Below the pieces are notes generated by a model, which saw only the letters and a list, made by a program, of their open reading frames with translations, was not told the DNA's origin and did not search any database. A stretch of DNA of 24,144 bases from Porticoccaceae bacterium (GTDB lineage Bacteria > Pseudomonadota > Gammaproteobacteria > Pseudomonadales > Porticoccaceae), in contig JALNZZ010000014.1 of assembly GCA_023229065.1 (NCBI GenBank), positions 1 through 24,144 on the forward strand, read 5' to 3'. Made by a program: the position numbers and the translations under genes. The first letter of the stretch is position 1, and every line of letters begins with the position of its first letter. This document shows positions 1 through 8,176 of this stretch, in pieces.

Positions 1-244
1 CTGCGAGGGTGGCCCCCAGCAGGGCCTGACTCGGCAGGGTGGGACCAGGCAGGAGAGCTGTGAACAGCGCCAGAGCTAGTCCGATCACCAGTCCTGCAGC
101 TGGATACCAGTGGAGAGAGCGGCCCAGAGTCTGCTGGCTGGCTTCCCCGATATAAGGCATCGGGATGCGGGTCAGGAGTCCTAGCGCCACTGTCAGGGCG
201 CGACCTTCCTCTCGAAGCATGCTATTTATGAATGGTGAGGTCAT
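1..244 (-). CDS. cobS: Adenosylcobinamide-GDP ribazoletransferase (cobalamin synthase), N-terminal part
   Basis: CobS is an integral inner-membrane enzyme that joins adenosylcobinamide-GDP to alpha-ribazole (phosphate), the last assembly step of the cobalamin nucleotide loop. About 81 codons are present; the rest lies beyond the left edge of the window. The visible part has the family-typical N-terminus: LLTRIPMP at about residues 23-30, then LGRSLHWYPAAGLVIG, followed by a hydrophobic stretch that would be the first membrane helix. The ATG at 244 overlaps the cobC stop as ATGA, which supports this start and translational coupling; an in-frame ATG eight codons downstream is an alternative. 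It is the last visible gene of the operon. The assignment rests on these motifs and on the operon context. Confidence 0.88.
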   Translation of the reverse strand, partial: MTSPFINSMLREEGRALTVALGLLTRIPMPYIGEASQQTLGRSLHWYPAAGLVIGLALALFTALLPGPTLPSQALLGATLA

Positions 245-921
245 GAATGCTGAGGTCCATGAGCGCAGGGGTCTGCTTGTGGCAGCGCTGCTGGCTGGGC
301 GTCCGCCTGTAACGGCGGTGGCTGATGAAAAACCAGCTGAACGACGTCGCCATCCTGCAGGTGATAGATGCGGAGCCGGGTCAGGCAGCCGTGGGGGACG
401 TCAAAAAAGTGAGCGCTGGCGAGGGGAGCGCCCAACAGGTGGCATAACAGCAGACGAATCGCACCGCCGTGGCAGATCAATAGCAAATGCTCCCCCTGGT
501 GGCAGGTGAGCAAGTCATCCCAGGCTCGGCGCAGGCGCGCCAGAGCCTCGGTGGGAGTTTCTCCGCCTGGTGGCGCGAGGTTACCGGGAGAGCGGTAATA
601 GCGTTCCAGAAAGGCTTTGTTTTCTTGCCAGACAGCAGTGATATCGCGGCCTTCCCAGTGTCCGAAGTGGATCTCCCGCAGCGCCGGTTCCACTGCGAGG
701 GGCAGGCCGCGATCGCTGGCGAACCACTCGGCGAAGCGCCGGCAGCGTTGCAGGGGGGAGCTGATCACCCGTTGCCAGCCGATGCCTGAGGACAGGGCAT
801 CCGCCATCTGCCGCCAGCCTGCTTCGCTCAACGCCGAATCGGTGACACCGCGGAAGATGTTGCCGCCCTCGCATGCACCGTGGCGCAGCAGGTCGACGAT
901 AGTGGGTGCCGGGGCTGTCAC
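241..921 (-). CDS. cobC: Alpha-ribazole phosphatase, histidine phosphatase family
   Basis: CobC removes the phosphate from alpha-ribazole-5'-phosphate (or adenosylcobalamin phosphate) in nucleotide-loop assembly in the cytoplasm. The 226-residue protein opens with LLRHG (about residues 11-15), which carries the phosphohistidine of the RHG motif. It also has EIHFGHWEGR near residue 73 and ICHGGAIR in the C-terminal half, which carries the second active-site His. General phosphoglycerate-mutase-like phosphatases share these motifs, so the specific role comes from its position between cobT and cobS. The start is a GTG that overlaps the cobT stop as GTGA. The C-terminal 20 or so residues are Gln/Ala/Pro-rich and look unstructured. 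Confidence 0.88.
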   Translation of the reverse strand: MTAPAPTIVDLLRHGACEGGNIFRGVTDSALSEAGWRQMADALSSGIGWQRVISSPLQRCRRFAEWFASDRGLPLAVEPALREIHFGHWEGRDITAVWQENKAFLERYYRSPGNLAPPGGETPTEALARLRRAWDDLLTCHQGEHLLLICHGGAIRLLLCHLLGAPLASAHFFDVPHGCLTRLRIYHLQDGDVVQLVFHQPPPLQADAQPAALPQADPCAHGPQHS

Positions 922-2030
922 GGCGCGCTTCCACTGATGGCGGCTTCGGCGAAGGTGGCCATTTCCCGATGCAGGTCGCAGGCGCTGTACAGTAGTGGGA
1001 GGGCGGTGGCGGCGCCACTGCCCTCCCCCAGGTGCAGACCCAGGTCGAGCAGCGGTTCGGCGTCCAGGGCGGCCAGCAGATGGCGGTGCCCCGGCTCCCG
1101 GGAGCGGTGGCCGAACAACAGCCAGTCTCGTACTCCCGGGTTGAGACGGCAGGCCACCAGGGCCGCTGCAGTACAGATATAGCCGTCTACCAGGCTGGGA
1201 ATGCCGCGCTGGGCGGCAGCGATATAGGCGCCGACGAGAGCGGCGATCTCCAGACCGCCGAGACGGCGCAGGGTTTCCAGAGGGGAGTGACAGTGACTGC
1301 TGTGTAATGCCAGGGCACGGCTCACCGCGTCCCGCTTGCGAGCCAGCCCGGCGTTATCCACCCCGGTGCCGGTGCCTACGGTCTGCGTCGCCGACAGGTC
1401 CAATAGAGCGCTGGCCAGGGCGGCAGTGGTGGCGGTATTGGCGATGCCCATCTCGCCGCCGATGAACAGGTCGCAGTCGGTGGCCTCTTCCGCGCCCGCC
1501 GCCAGGGCTGCGGCCAGCAGGGCCTCGTCCATGGCCGCTTCCCGACAGATATTGGCGCTGCCCTGTGCCAGTTGCCGGTCGTGCACCGCCGGGTGGTTGG
1601 CGTCGATCTCCGGCAGGGGACTCACCGTGCCGAGGTTCACCACCCCAAAATCGGCCCCGGTGCGGCGCGCCAGCACCGAAATGGCGGCGCCACCACGGGC
1701 GAAATTGCGGATCATCTCTACCGTCACCGCCTGGGGAAAGGCCGAGACCCCCTCGGCAGCGATGCCGTGGTCTGCGGCGAATACCCGTATCCGCACCCGC
1801 TCCAGGCGCGGCAGAGGGGTACCCTGCCAGCCGGCGAAGTCGACGGCCAGCTGCTCCAGGCGGCCCAGAGAGCCGGGCGGCTTGGTGAGCTGTTGCTGAC
1901 GTTGGCGGGCGGTTTCCCTGGCAGCCTGCGAGGGAGGTGTTGGCGGCTGGTTCAGCCAGGCTGATGAGAGGCTGGAGGTCTGACATTTGAAGTCTGAAGC
2001 CAAGAAAGGAGTGCCCGTGTCATGGTGCAT
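918..2030 (-). CDS. cobT: Nicotinate-nucleotide--dimethylbenzimidazole phosphoribosyltransferase
   Basis: CobT transfers phosphoribose from nicotinate mononucleotide to 5,6-dimethylbenzimidazole, making alpha-ribazole phosphate, the lower ligand precursor. The protein has the family signature KPPGSLGRLE (about residues 50-59), the ADHGIAAEGVSAFPQAVT segment, FIGGEMGIANTATTAA and, near residue 336, the catalytic Glu in LGEGSGAA. I chose the ATG at 2030 (370 residues) because GAGGA sits six bases upstream. The frame stays open up to an ATG at 2087, but that start lacks a ribosome site and adds 19 residues unlike the family. Even with the shorter start there are about 20 non-family residues before WLNQPP. 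A 63-base gap separates it from cobU, the only sizeable gap among the overlapping cob genes. Confidence 0.93.
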   Translation of the reverse strand: MHHDTGTPFLASDFKCQTSSLSSAWLNQPPTPPSQAARETARQRQQQLTKPPGSLGRLEQLAVDFAGWQGTPLPRLERVRIRVFAADHGIAAEGVSAFPQAVTVEMIRNFARGGAAISVLARRTGADFGVVNLGTVSPLPEIDANHPAVHDRQLAQGSANICREAAMDEALLAAALAAGAEEATDCDLFIGGEMGIANTATTAALASALLDLSATQTVGTGTGVDNAGLARKRDAVSRALALHSSHCHSPLETLRRLGGLEIAALVGAYIAAAQRGIPSLVDGYICTAAALVACRLNPGVRDWLLFGHRSREPGHRHLLAALDAEPLLDLGLHLGEGSGAATALPLLYSACDLHREMATFAEAAISGSAP

Positions 2031-2102
2031 AGTGTTTCCTCGATTGTTTTGCAGTGTGCCGAGCTCGATGCCAGCACCAAAAAGCATCCGACGTCAGACC
2101 TC
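1975..2102. repeat. 10-base inverted repeat flanking the cobU-cobT junction
   Basis: GAGGTCTGAC at 1975-1984 and its exact reverse complement GTCAGACCTC at 2093-2102 bracket the cobU-cobT gap, the cobT ribosome-binding site and the atypical N-terminal codons of cobT. The right arm overlaps the cobU stop codon. In the mRNA the arms could pair and put the cobT start in a loop of about 108 bases. A small insertion or a scar is an equally possible origin. Function unknown. Confidence 0.4.
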
Positions 2103-2675
2103 AGAGGGCCTGCCCTGCGAGCGAAGCGAGTGCTTTGGGTATGTCAGGTCTTTCAACTCAAGCGGCAACCCCGCCACCACCAGTGTCACTCGCGTCGCCA
2201 CTTGCGCCAGCTGCTGATGCAGCCACCCGCTCTCGTCGGCGAAGCGGCGCGACAGCTCTCCCAAGGGCACGATGCCGGAGCCGACCTCGTTGCTGACTAG
2301 CAAGATCTGGCCCGGCAGCTCTGCGACGGTTTTCAGCAGGTCGTCCCTTTCCCGAGGCCAGCAGTCGTGGTGCAGACAGTTGCTGAGCCACAGAGTGAGG
2401 CAGTCCACCAGTAGGCAGCGGTCGTCCCGGGCCAGATCGCGCAGAGTGGTGGCGAGATGCAAGGGGGCTTCTACCGTGCGCCATTCGGGACCGCGCCGAG
2501 CGCGGTGATGGTGGATGCGCTCCGCCATCTCGCCGTCCCCCGCTGTGGCGGTGGCTATGTAGTACAGGTGCATGTCGCTTGCCAGAGCGTGCTCTTCGGC
2601 CAGACGGCTCTTGCCGGAACGGGCGCCGCCGAGGATCAGTGTCAATCCCTGGCCAGAGTGTTTGGATGTGTTCAT
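2094..2675 (-). CDS. cobU: Adenosylcobinamide kinase / adenosylcobinamide-phosphate guanylyltransferase
   Basis: CobU is a bifunctional cytoplasmic enzyme that phosphorylates adenosylcobinamide and then transfers GMP from GTP, giving adenosylcobinamide-GDP for CobS. The 193-residue protein has the P-loop GGARSGKS at residues 16-23, the HHHRARRGPEW segment at about 55-65 that carries the guanylylated His region, the DCLTLWLSN segment near 90, and SNEVGSGIVP near 129. Length is close to the usual 180-190. Its ATG overlaps the cbiZ stop as ATGA. The C-terminal 14 or so residues, after the conserved VVAGLPLELK, are extra and end inside an inverted-repeat arm. Confidence 0.94.
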   Translation of the reverse strand: MNTSKHSGQGLTLILGGARSGKSRLAEEHALASDMHLYYIATATAGDGEMAERIHHHRARRGPEWRTVEAPLHLATTLRDLARDDRCLLVDCLTLWLSNCLHHDCWPRERDDLLKTVAELPGQILLVSNEVGSGIVPLGELSRRFADESGWLHQQLAQVATRVTLVVAGLPLELKDLTYPKHSLRSQGRPSEV

Positions 2676-3436
2676 CGGGCGTCTTCTTCCAGTTCGAGGT
2701 CGTCGATCAACGGGCCGCTCTGACGGATGGAGTCGGCCAGGGCCGCCAGCACCAGCCTGGCCACAGCTTCGCCGAACAGGGTGTGTTTGCCGGCGTAGTG
2801 GATGGTCGGAGGGCCGGCGCCGGCGAATACCGCGAGGGCGTCGGTACCGGTTCCGGTGGCAATGGCGCCGGAGACCGGGCTGCGGATGCCCAGATCCTGG
2901 AGCAGGGCGGCCTTGGCCTCGGTAGCCACCAGCGCTGTCTCCACCAAGGCGGCGTCGCTCAGCCGGGCGCTGGCGACCACCGCGAGATTGATGGTGCCGG
3001 CCTTGATGGGCTGGGCGCCGAGCTGCCGGTATTCCGCCGGATCGCCAGCGCGGCGGGCGTTGGCCATGCCGGAGGTGACGAGTACCGCCAGGCTCTCATT
3101 ACCAGCAACCTCGTCACCAAAAGCCGCGCCGCTGAAGACAGCGCGGCGCACCCGCAGGGACGCCATGGACGCGGCGGTCATCATCGCCACGGTGTTGGCT
3201 TCCCAACTACGTTGGCGGCACAGCTCTGCCAGGGTATTTTGAGGACTCTCGTGGGCGGCGTCGCCGTTTACCCGCAGGTTGAGCCAACGTTGGCTGTGGC
3301 CGAGACCGCCCCCCAGCACGGCGCTGCTCAATGCCCGGCGTGGGGTGTCGAACGCCAGGGTAACCCAGTCCGCACAGTGACTCAGACAGGCACCTGGCAG
3401 AGCTAGTGTCTGTGGGCTGGTCAGGGCTTCGTTCAT
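2672..3436 (-). CDS. cbiZ: Adenosylcobinamide amidohydrolase (CbiZ family)
   Basis: CbiZ hydrolyses the aminopropanol amide of adenosylcobinamide to give adenosylcobyric acid, allowing scavenged incomplete corrinoids to re-enter the pathway. The 254-residue protein matches the family along its length: LSSAVLGGGLGHSQRWLNLRV near residues 36-56, the TAASMASLRVRRAVFSG segment, SGMANARRAGDP near 122-133, AGTINLAVVASARLSDAALV, and the very conserved ATEAKAALLQDLGIRSPVSG ending in ATGTGTDALAVF. Starts and stops overlap both neighbours as ATGA, so it is an integral member of the operon. No signal peptide. Substrate is inferred from family and context. Confidence 0.85.
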   Translation of the reverse strand: MNEALTSPQTLALPGACLSHCADWVTLAFDTPRRALSSAVLGGGLGHSQRWLNLRVNGDAAHESPQNTLAELCRQRSWEANTVAMMTAASMASLRVRRAVFSGAAFGDEVAGNESLAVLVTSGMANARRAGDPAEYRQLGAQPIKAGTINLAVVASARLSDAALVETALVATEAKAALLQDLGIRSPVSGAIATGTGTDALAVFAGAGPPTIHYAGKHTLFGEAVARLVLAALADSIRQSGPLIDDLELEEDAR

Positions 3437-4809
3437 GGCATCTGCTCCAGGAACGCCTTCCCGAGGAATAAATGGGCCGCCACCTGCGGATTGGAGGACA
3501 GGTACCAGTGGATATAGGAGGCGGTGAGAGCACCGTCGCAGACCACTCCTTCACCGGGCTGGCCGCCAGGGTGGCGGGTGGCGGAGAGGGTGAAATTCGG
3601 TGCCGCGTCGAACGTGGAGTAGTGAAAGGTGTGTCCCCGCAGCAGCCCCTGAGGAAAGTGAACCCCTTGCAGACCAAGCCCGCCGAGACGGTTGCCCATG
3701 CTGGCGCTGGCGGGAATCAGGCCGGCCAGCTGGCGGCAGTGGCCATCTGCCGTGGTCAGAGATTCCAGCAGGTAGAGCATACCGCCAGACTCGGCGACGA
3801 TGGCCTTGCCGGCCCGGTGATGGGTGCTGATGGCGGTGAGCATGGCGGTGTTGTCCGCCAGCCGGTCCAAGTGCAGTTCCGGGTAGCCGCCGGGCAGGTA
3901 GAGGCTGTCCGCCGCAGGCAAAGCGCTGTCGTTCAGCGGGGAGAAAAAGCACAGTTCGGCACCCATGGCTTCCAGCACTTCAAGGTTGGCCTGGTAGACG
4001 AAGCTGAAGGCGGCATCTCGGGCCACGGCGATGGTAAGGCCCTGAAGCAGGCGCGGGAGTGGCTCGAGGGGGGGCGCCTGGAAGGTGATCGGGGCGGGCA
4101 GTGCCGCCAGTGGGGTGGTGGCGATCAGGTCCGCCGCCCGGTCGAGGCGCTCGTCCAGATCGGCGATGGCGTCCGCTTGGTGGAGACCCAGGTGGCGGGA
4201 CGGTAGGGCTAGGCCGGCCTGTTTCGGCAGGTTGCCCAGCCAGGGTAGCTCCGCCGGCAGGCTGTCCCGCAGCATGTCTCGATGGCGGTCGCTGGCCACT
4301 CGGTTGGCAAATACCCCGGCAAAGGTCAGGCCGGGTGTGTAGCGGGCCAGGCCCAGGGCCAGGGCGCCGAAGGTCTGGGCCATGGCGCCGGCGTCGATCA
4401 CCGCCGCCACCGGCAGGCCGAAGCGCAGCGCCAGGTCGGCGCTACTGGGCGTGCCGTCGTAGAGCCCCATCACCCCTTCCACCAGAATCAGGTCCGCGTC
4501 GCCAGCGGCTTCGTGGAGCACTTGCTGACATAGGGCGTCGCCCACCATCCACAGGTCGAGAGGGTAGACGGGGCTGCCGCAGGCGCGCTGATGGACCATC
4601 GGGTCGAGAAAGTCGGGGCCGGTCTTTAGCACCCGTACCCGCCGCCCCAGGCGGCTGTGATGGCGGGCCAGGGCGGCCACTACCGTGGTTTTGCCCTGGC
4701 CGGAGGCGGGGGCGCTGACCAGCAGTGCTGGGCAGCGACGTGAACTTTTTGACGCTTGATCAGTGACAACTGATAACGGGCCGCTGCCCACCGGTGTGTC
4801 GCAGGTCAT
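3433..4809 (-). CDS. cobB: Cobyrinate a,c-diamide synthase (CobB/CbiA), with Ser at the glutaminase nucleophile position
   Basis: This enzyme amidates the a and c side chains of (hydrogeno)cobyrinate using ATP and glutamine. The 458 residues contain an N-terminal ATPase domain with the P-loop segment SAPASGQGKTTV (about 32-43), KTGPDFLDPMVH near 60-70 and EGVMGLYDG. A C-terminal class I glutamine amidotransferase-like domain has LPGGYPELH and YIHWYLS (His about 434). Where the family normally reads ECGG, this protein reads AESGGM: the codon at 3787-3789 is TCT, giving Ser341 in place of the nucleophilic Cys. The fold otherwise looks intact. The start overlaps the cobQ stop as ATGA. The first 25 or so residues are a non-conserved extension. 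Function is clear by family; glutamine use is in doubt because of Ser341. Confidence 0.92.
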   Translation of the reverse strand: MTCDTPVGSGPLSVVTDQASKSSRRCPALLVSAPASGQGKTTVVAALARHHSRLGRRVRVLKTGPDFLDPMVHQRACGSPVYPLDLWMVGDALCQQVLHEAAGDADLILVEGVMGLYDGTPSSADLALRFGLPVAAVIDAGAMAQTFGALALGLARYTPGLTFAGVFANRVASDRHRDMLRDSLPAELPWLGNLPKQAGLALPSRHLGLHQADAIADLDERLDRAADLIATTPLAALPAPITFQAPPLEPLPRLLQGLTIAVARDAAFSFVYQANLEVLEAMGAELCFFSPLNDSALPAADSLYLPGGYPELHLDRLADNTAMLTAISTHHRAGKAIVAESGGMLYLLESLTTADGHCRQLAGLIPASASMGNRLGGLGLQGVHFPQGLLRGHTFHYSTFDAAPNFTLSATRHPGGQPGEGVVCDGALTASYIHWYLSSNPQVAAHLFLGKAFLEQMP

Positions 4810-6296
4810 GATGAGCTCCTCTGTGCATCGAATGCGAACAGGGGAGAGAGCTGCACCAGATCGAGGTGTTGCTCCACTGTGTCCGCAAGGCGATCGATCT
4901 GCTGTTCCCGCAGGGCGCGATAGTCGAAGGTAGTTGCCTTCTTCAGGCCGGCCCAGTCCAACAGGGCGTGGGCGGCTTCGGGCTGGTCAAACAGGCCGTG
5001 GATGTAGGTGCCGAGCACCTGGTCATCGGCGCTGCGGGCGCCGTCGGAGCCGTGGGGAAGTTGTGCCACGGGATTGGCGAGGGCCGGGCCGGTGGAGATA
5101 CCGCAGTGGATTTCATAGCCTTCCGCCGGGACGGCAGCTTGGGCGAAGCCCGTCAGTGTGCCGGAGACTTGGCGCAGCTGTTTTTCCGGGTGCAGGGTGG
5201 TGCTCATGTCCAGCAGGCCGAGGCCGGAGCTAGCGCCGGGGTTGCCTTCGATGCCGTTGGGATCGGCGACTTCGTTGCCCAGCATCTGGAAACCGCCGCA
5301 AATGCCCAACACCTTGCCGCCGTAACGCAAGTGACGTAGCAGGTCGCGGTCCCAGCCATTGGTGCGCAGGGCGGCCAGATCGCCCCGTACGTTCTTGCTG
5401 CCGGGCAGCACGATCAGGTCGGCGGGGGGAAGAGGGACTCCGCTGTAGACGAAGCGCAGATCCACTGCCGGGTTGAGGCGCAGGGCGTCGAAATCGGTGT
5501 GGTTGCTGGTGCGCGGCAATACTGGCACTACCACTTTCAGCTGCTCGCCTTCGCCGCTCACCTGGCTGACATCAATGGCGTCTTCCGCTTCCAGATGGAA
5601 GCCGTGCAGGTAGGGGAGTACCCCCAGCACCGGCACGCCGGTACGCTGCTCCAGCCAGTCGAGGCCGGGCTGGAGCAGGGAAATATCACCCCGGAAGCGG
5701 TTGATGACAAAGCCGGTCACCCGCTTCCGCTCGGTGTCCGACAATAGTTCCAGGGTACCTACCAGATGGGCGAAGACGCCGCCCCGGTCGATGTCGGCAA
5801 TGAGGATCACCGCACAGTCCACTGCCTCGGCAAAGCCCATATTGGCGATATCGTTGTCCCGCAGGTTGATCTCTGCCGGGCTGCCAGCGCCCTCGACGAT
5901 TACTGCCTGGTAGTGGTTGCGCAGTCGATCGTAGGATTCCATCACCGCGTTACGGGCCACGGCTTTGTAGCCGTGGTAGTCGCGGGCGTTCATATTGGCC
6001 AGCGCTCGGCCCTGGATGATCACCTGAGCGCCGGTATCGCTGGAGGGTTTGAGCAGGACCGGGTTCATATCCCGGTGCGGTTCGAGGAAGCAGGCCTGGG
6101 CCTGCACCGCCTGGGCGCGACCGATCTCGCCGCCGTCAGGGGTGACGGCGCTGTTGAGGGCCATGTTCTGAGGTTTGAACGGCGCGACTGTCACGCCGCG
6201 CCGCGCCAGTACCCGACACAAACCCGCCACCAGCACGCTCTTGCCAGCGTCGGAGGTGGTGCCCTGCACCATCAGAGTGAAGGGGCTTTGTGTCAT
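4806..6296 (-). CDS. cobQ: Cobyric acid synthase (adenosylcobyrinate a,c-diamide amidotransferase)
   Basis: CobQ/CbiP adds four amides (side chains b, d, e, g) to adenosylcobyrinate a,c-diamide with ATP and glutamine. From the ATG at 6296 it has 496 residues, the normal size. It shows TLMVQGTTSDAGKS (P-loop about 12-20), PFKPQNMALNSAVT, EIGRAQAVQAQA, VEGAGSPAEINLRDNDIANMG, LPGSKNV, GICGGFQMLG with the nucleophile Cys333, and GTYIHGLFD with the catalytic His. The frame also has a GTG start at 6317, seven codons upstream. I prefer 6296 because family members begin just before LMVQGTTSD; neither start has a clear ribosome site. It follows btuB by 28 bases and is presumably on the same riboswitch-controlled transcript. 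Confidence 0.94.
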   Translation of the reverse strand: MTQSPFTLMVQGTTSDAGKSVLVAGLCRVLARRGVTVAPFKPQNMALNSAVTPDGGEIGRAQAVQAQACFLEPHRDMNPVLLKPSSDTGAQVIIQGRALANMNARDYHGYKAVARNAVMESYDRLRNHYQAVIVEGAGSPAEINLRDNDIANMGFAEAVDCAVILIADIDRGGVFAHLVGTLELLSDTERKRVTGFVINRFRGDISLLQPGLDWLEQRTGVPVLGVLPYLHGFHLEAEDAIDVSQVSGEGEQLKVVVPVLPRTSNHTDFDALRLNPAVDLRFVYSGVPLPPADLIVLPGSKNVRGDLAALRTNGWDRDLLRHLRYGGKVLGICGGFQMLGNEVADPNGIEGNPGASSGLGLLDMSTTLHPEKQLRQVSGTLTGFAQAAVPAEGYEIHCGISTGPALANPVAQLPHGSDGARSADDQVLGTYIHGLFDQPEAAHALLDWAGLKKATTFDYRALREQQIDRLADTVEQHLDLVQLSPLFAFDAQRSSS

Positions 6297-6324
6297 AAGG
6301 GGGCTGGGTTTGGTCACAGGGAGA

Positions 6325-8169
6325 TCACATCCGCCAGGTCAGCCCCAGCATCCAGGTGCGCCCTTCCTGGTTGTAGCCGCTGGCGAGCTGATAGTCTTTG
6401 TCCAGCAGGTTGTCACCCTTGAGGCTGGCTTCCAGAGATGGGGTGAGCTGTAAGCCGAGACGCAGGCCGAGGGTGGTGTAGCCACCCAGTTCCTGAGTAT
6501 TGGCCGCATTGTTGTAACGCTTGCCCTGAGTTTTCACCGAGACCCCAAAACGCAATAAATCGCCGAAACGGGTATCGGCATTGAGGGTGACGTTATTGCG
6601 GCTGCGGCGTGGCAGAAGGTTACCACTGTTGGCATCTTTGGGCTCTAGGTAGGTATAGGAGGCGTTCAGATCCCAGCCCGCCAGAGTGGTACCCAGCACC
6701 AATTCGGCGCCTTCGATTTCGGCGTCGTCGACGTTGTAGGGACGCCACACGAAGTCGTCTCCCGCCGCCCAGGCAATCAGGTTGTCAACGTCGTTTTCGA
6801 AGTAACTGAGCGCCCAGTGCCAGCGGTCGTAGTTGCCCCGCAGACTGATCTCGATGTTTTCCGACTCCTCGGGTAGCAGATCGGGGTTGCCGGCATCCCA
6901 GGGACTGGCGGGCCAGTACAGGTCGTTGAAAGTGGGAGCCTTGAAGCCTTCCGCCCAGGTCAGCACCAGACGATGGTTGTCGTCGAGATGAAAGCCGAGG
7001 GAAACGTTGCCGGTGGTGTGGCTGCCGAAATGCTCGTTATCTTCTTCACGTACTCCGAGTACCAGGTCGACGATCGACCAGCCGCCCTGATACTGGGCGA
7101 AAGCAGCCTCGTTGTCGCGGGTTTTCACCGGTCTGCCGGCATAGTCTACATAGAGGTTGCTGGATTTCACTTTATCTTCGTAGTAATCGTAGCCGATGGT
7201 GATGATGTGATCTTCGGCGATGGTGAAGTCGTTTTGCCACAGCAGCTGTTCGCGGCGGGTGCGGAAGTGACCGAGACTGCGACCGCTGACCTTGTCGTAG
7301 TTGTCACTGTCGTCGGTGGACAGTCCCAGGGACAGCTGGCTCAGCCAGAAATCTGTCACTGGCAGGGCGCCATTCAGACTGATGTTCTGCAGCCAGGAAT
7401 CGCTATAGGGAAGCTCGCTGGCGTCGAAGGTATTGTCGTAGTCAGTGCGGTTGTTGCTTTCCAGAAAGCGCAGGCTGAGGTCGGCGCCGTTGTCGAAACT
7501 GTAGCCGACGCTGGCGTTGATGGACTTGTTGCGATAGCCGTCCTTGTCACTGTGGGGGTCGGCCTCCTGGTTGTTGATACCGTCGGTATCCAGGTAAGAG
7601 GCGTGTACGCCGTAGCGTAGGTTGCCGGTGTTGCCGCTGGTGCCGATGGCTGTCTTGCGCAGGCTGTGGCTGCCGGCGGCGGCGCTCACATAGCTGCCGG
7701 TGCTCGCCGAGCCGTCGCGGGTAAAGATCTGCACCACGCCACCAATGGCCTCGCTGCCATAGAGGCTGGAGTAAGCGCCGCGTACCACCTCGATGCGCTC
7801 AATCTGGTCAGGATTGAGAAACTGGAAGCTGGTGCCGCCAGAGGTGGCGCTGCTCATTCTCATGCCGTCCACAAGTATCAGGGTATGTCCACCGGAGGTG
7901 CCGCGAGTATACAGACTGGTGGTGGCACCCGGGCCGCCATTGCGGCTGACTTCCAGGCTGGGGAGTTGGCGGAGCATGTCGGTCAACTCCAAGGGTTGGC
8001 GAATATCCAGCTGTTCGCGGGAGACGGTGGAGACCGCTGCCAGGCTGTCTACCAGGGCCACCGGGGTGCGGGTGGCCGTGACGATCACTTCTTCCTGGAG
8101 ACTGTCGGCGAAGGCGGGCAGGCCGATGGAGCCCAACAGGATGCTTTGAGCGAGAATGGTCTTTTTCAC
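6325..8169 (-). CDS. btuB: TonB-dependent vitamin B12 outer-membrane receptor
   Basis: BtuB is a 22-strand beta-barrel that takes corrinoids across the outer membrane using TonB energy. The 614-residue precursor (E. coli BtuB has 614) begins with a signal peptide of about 21 residues ending in PAFA, then the TonB box EEVIVTATR at 26-34. The plug domain has LVDGMRMSS, LNPDQIERIEVVRGAYSSLYGSEAIGG and a barrel ending in aromatic GLTWRM. The start codon is GTG, with GAGGAA six bases upstream; that site lies in an 8-bp hairpin. A cobalamin riboswitch and a leader reading frame precede it. Specificity for B12 is supported by the riboswitch and by leading the cob operon. Confidence 0.93.
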   Translation of the reverse strand: MKKTILAQSILLGSIGLPAFADSLQEEVIVTATRTPVALVDSLAAVSTVSREQLDIRQPLELTDMLRQLPSLEVSRNGGPGATTSLYTRGTSGGHTLILVDGMRMSSATSGGTSFQFLNPDQIERIEVVRGAYSSLYGSEAIGGVVQIFTRDGSASTGSYVSAAAGSHSLRKTAIGTSGNTGNLRYGVHASYLDTDGINNQEADPHSDKDGYRNKSINASVGYSFDNGADLSLRFLESNNRTDYDNTFDASELPYSDSWLQNISLNGALPVTDFWLSQLSLGLSTDDSDNYDKVSGRSLGHFRTRREQLLWQNDFTIAEDHIITIGYDYYEDKVKSSNLYVDYAGRPVKTRDNEAAFAQYQGGWSIVDLVLGVREEDNEHFGSHTTGNVSLGFHLDDNHRLVLTWAEGFKAPTFNDLYWPASPWDAGNPDLLPEESENIEISLRGNYDRWHWALSYFENDVDNLIAWAAGDDFVWRPYNVDDAEIEGAELVLGTTLAGWDLNASYTYLEPKDANSGNLLPRRSRNNVTLNADTRFGDLLRFGVSVKTQGKRYNNAANTQELGGYTTLGLRLGLQLTPSLEASLKGDNLLDKDYQLASGYNQEGRTWMLGLTWRM

Positions 8170-8176
8170 GATAGTT

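Noticed and set aside
2579..3406. 275-codon plus-strand frame opposite cbiZ
   Set aside because: Shadow of a strongly supported gene; Gly/Arg/Ala-rich and without any motif.
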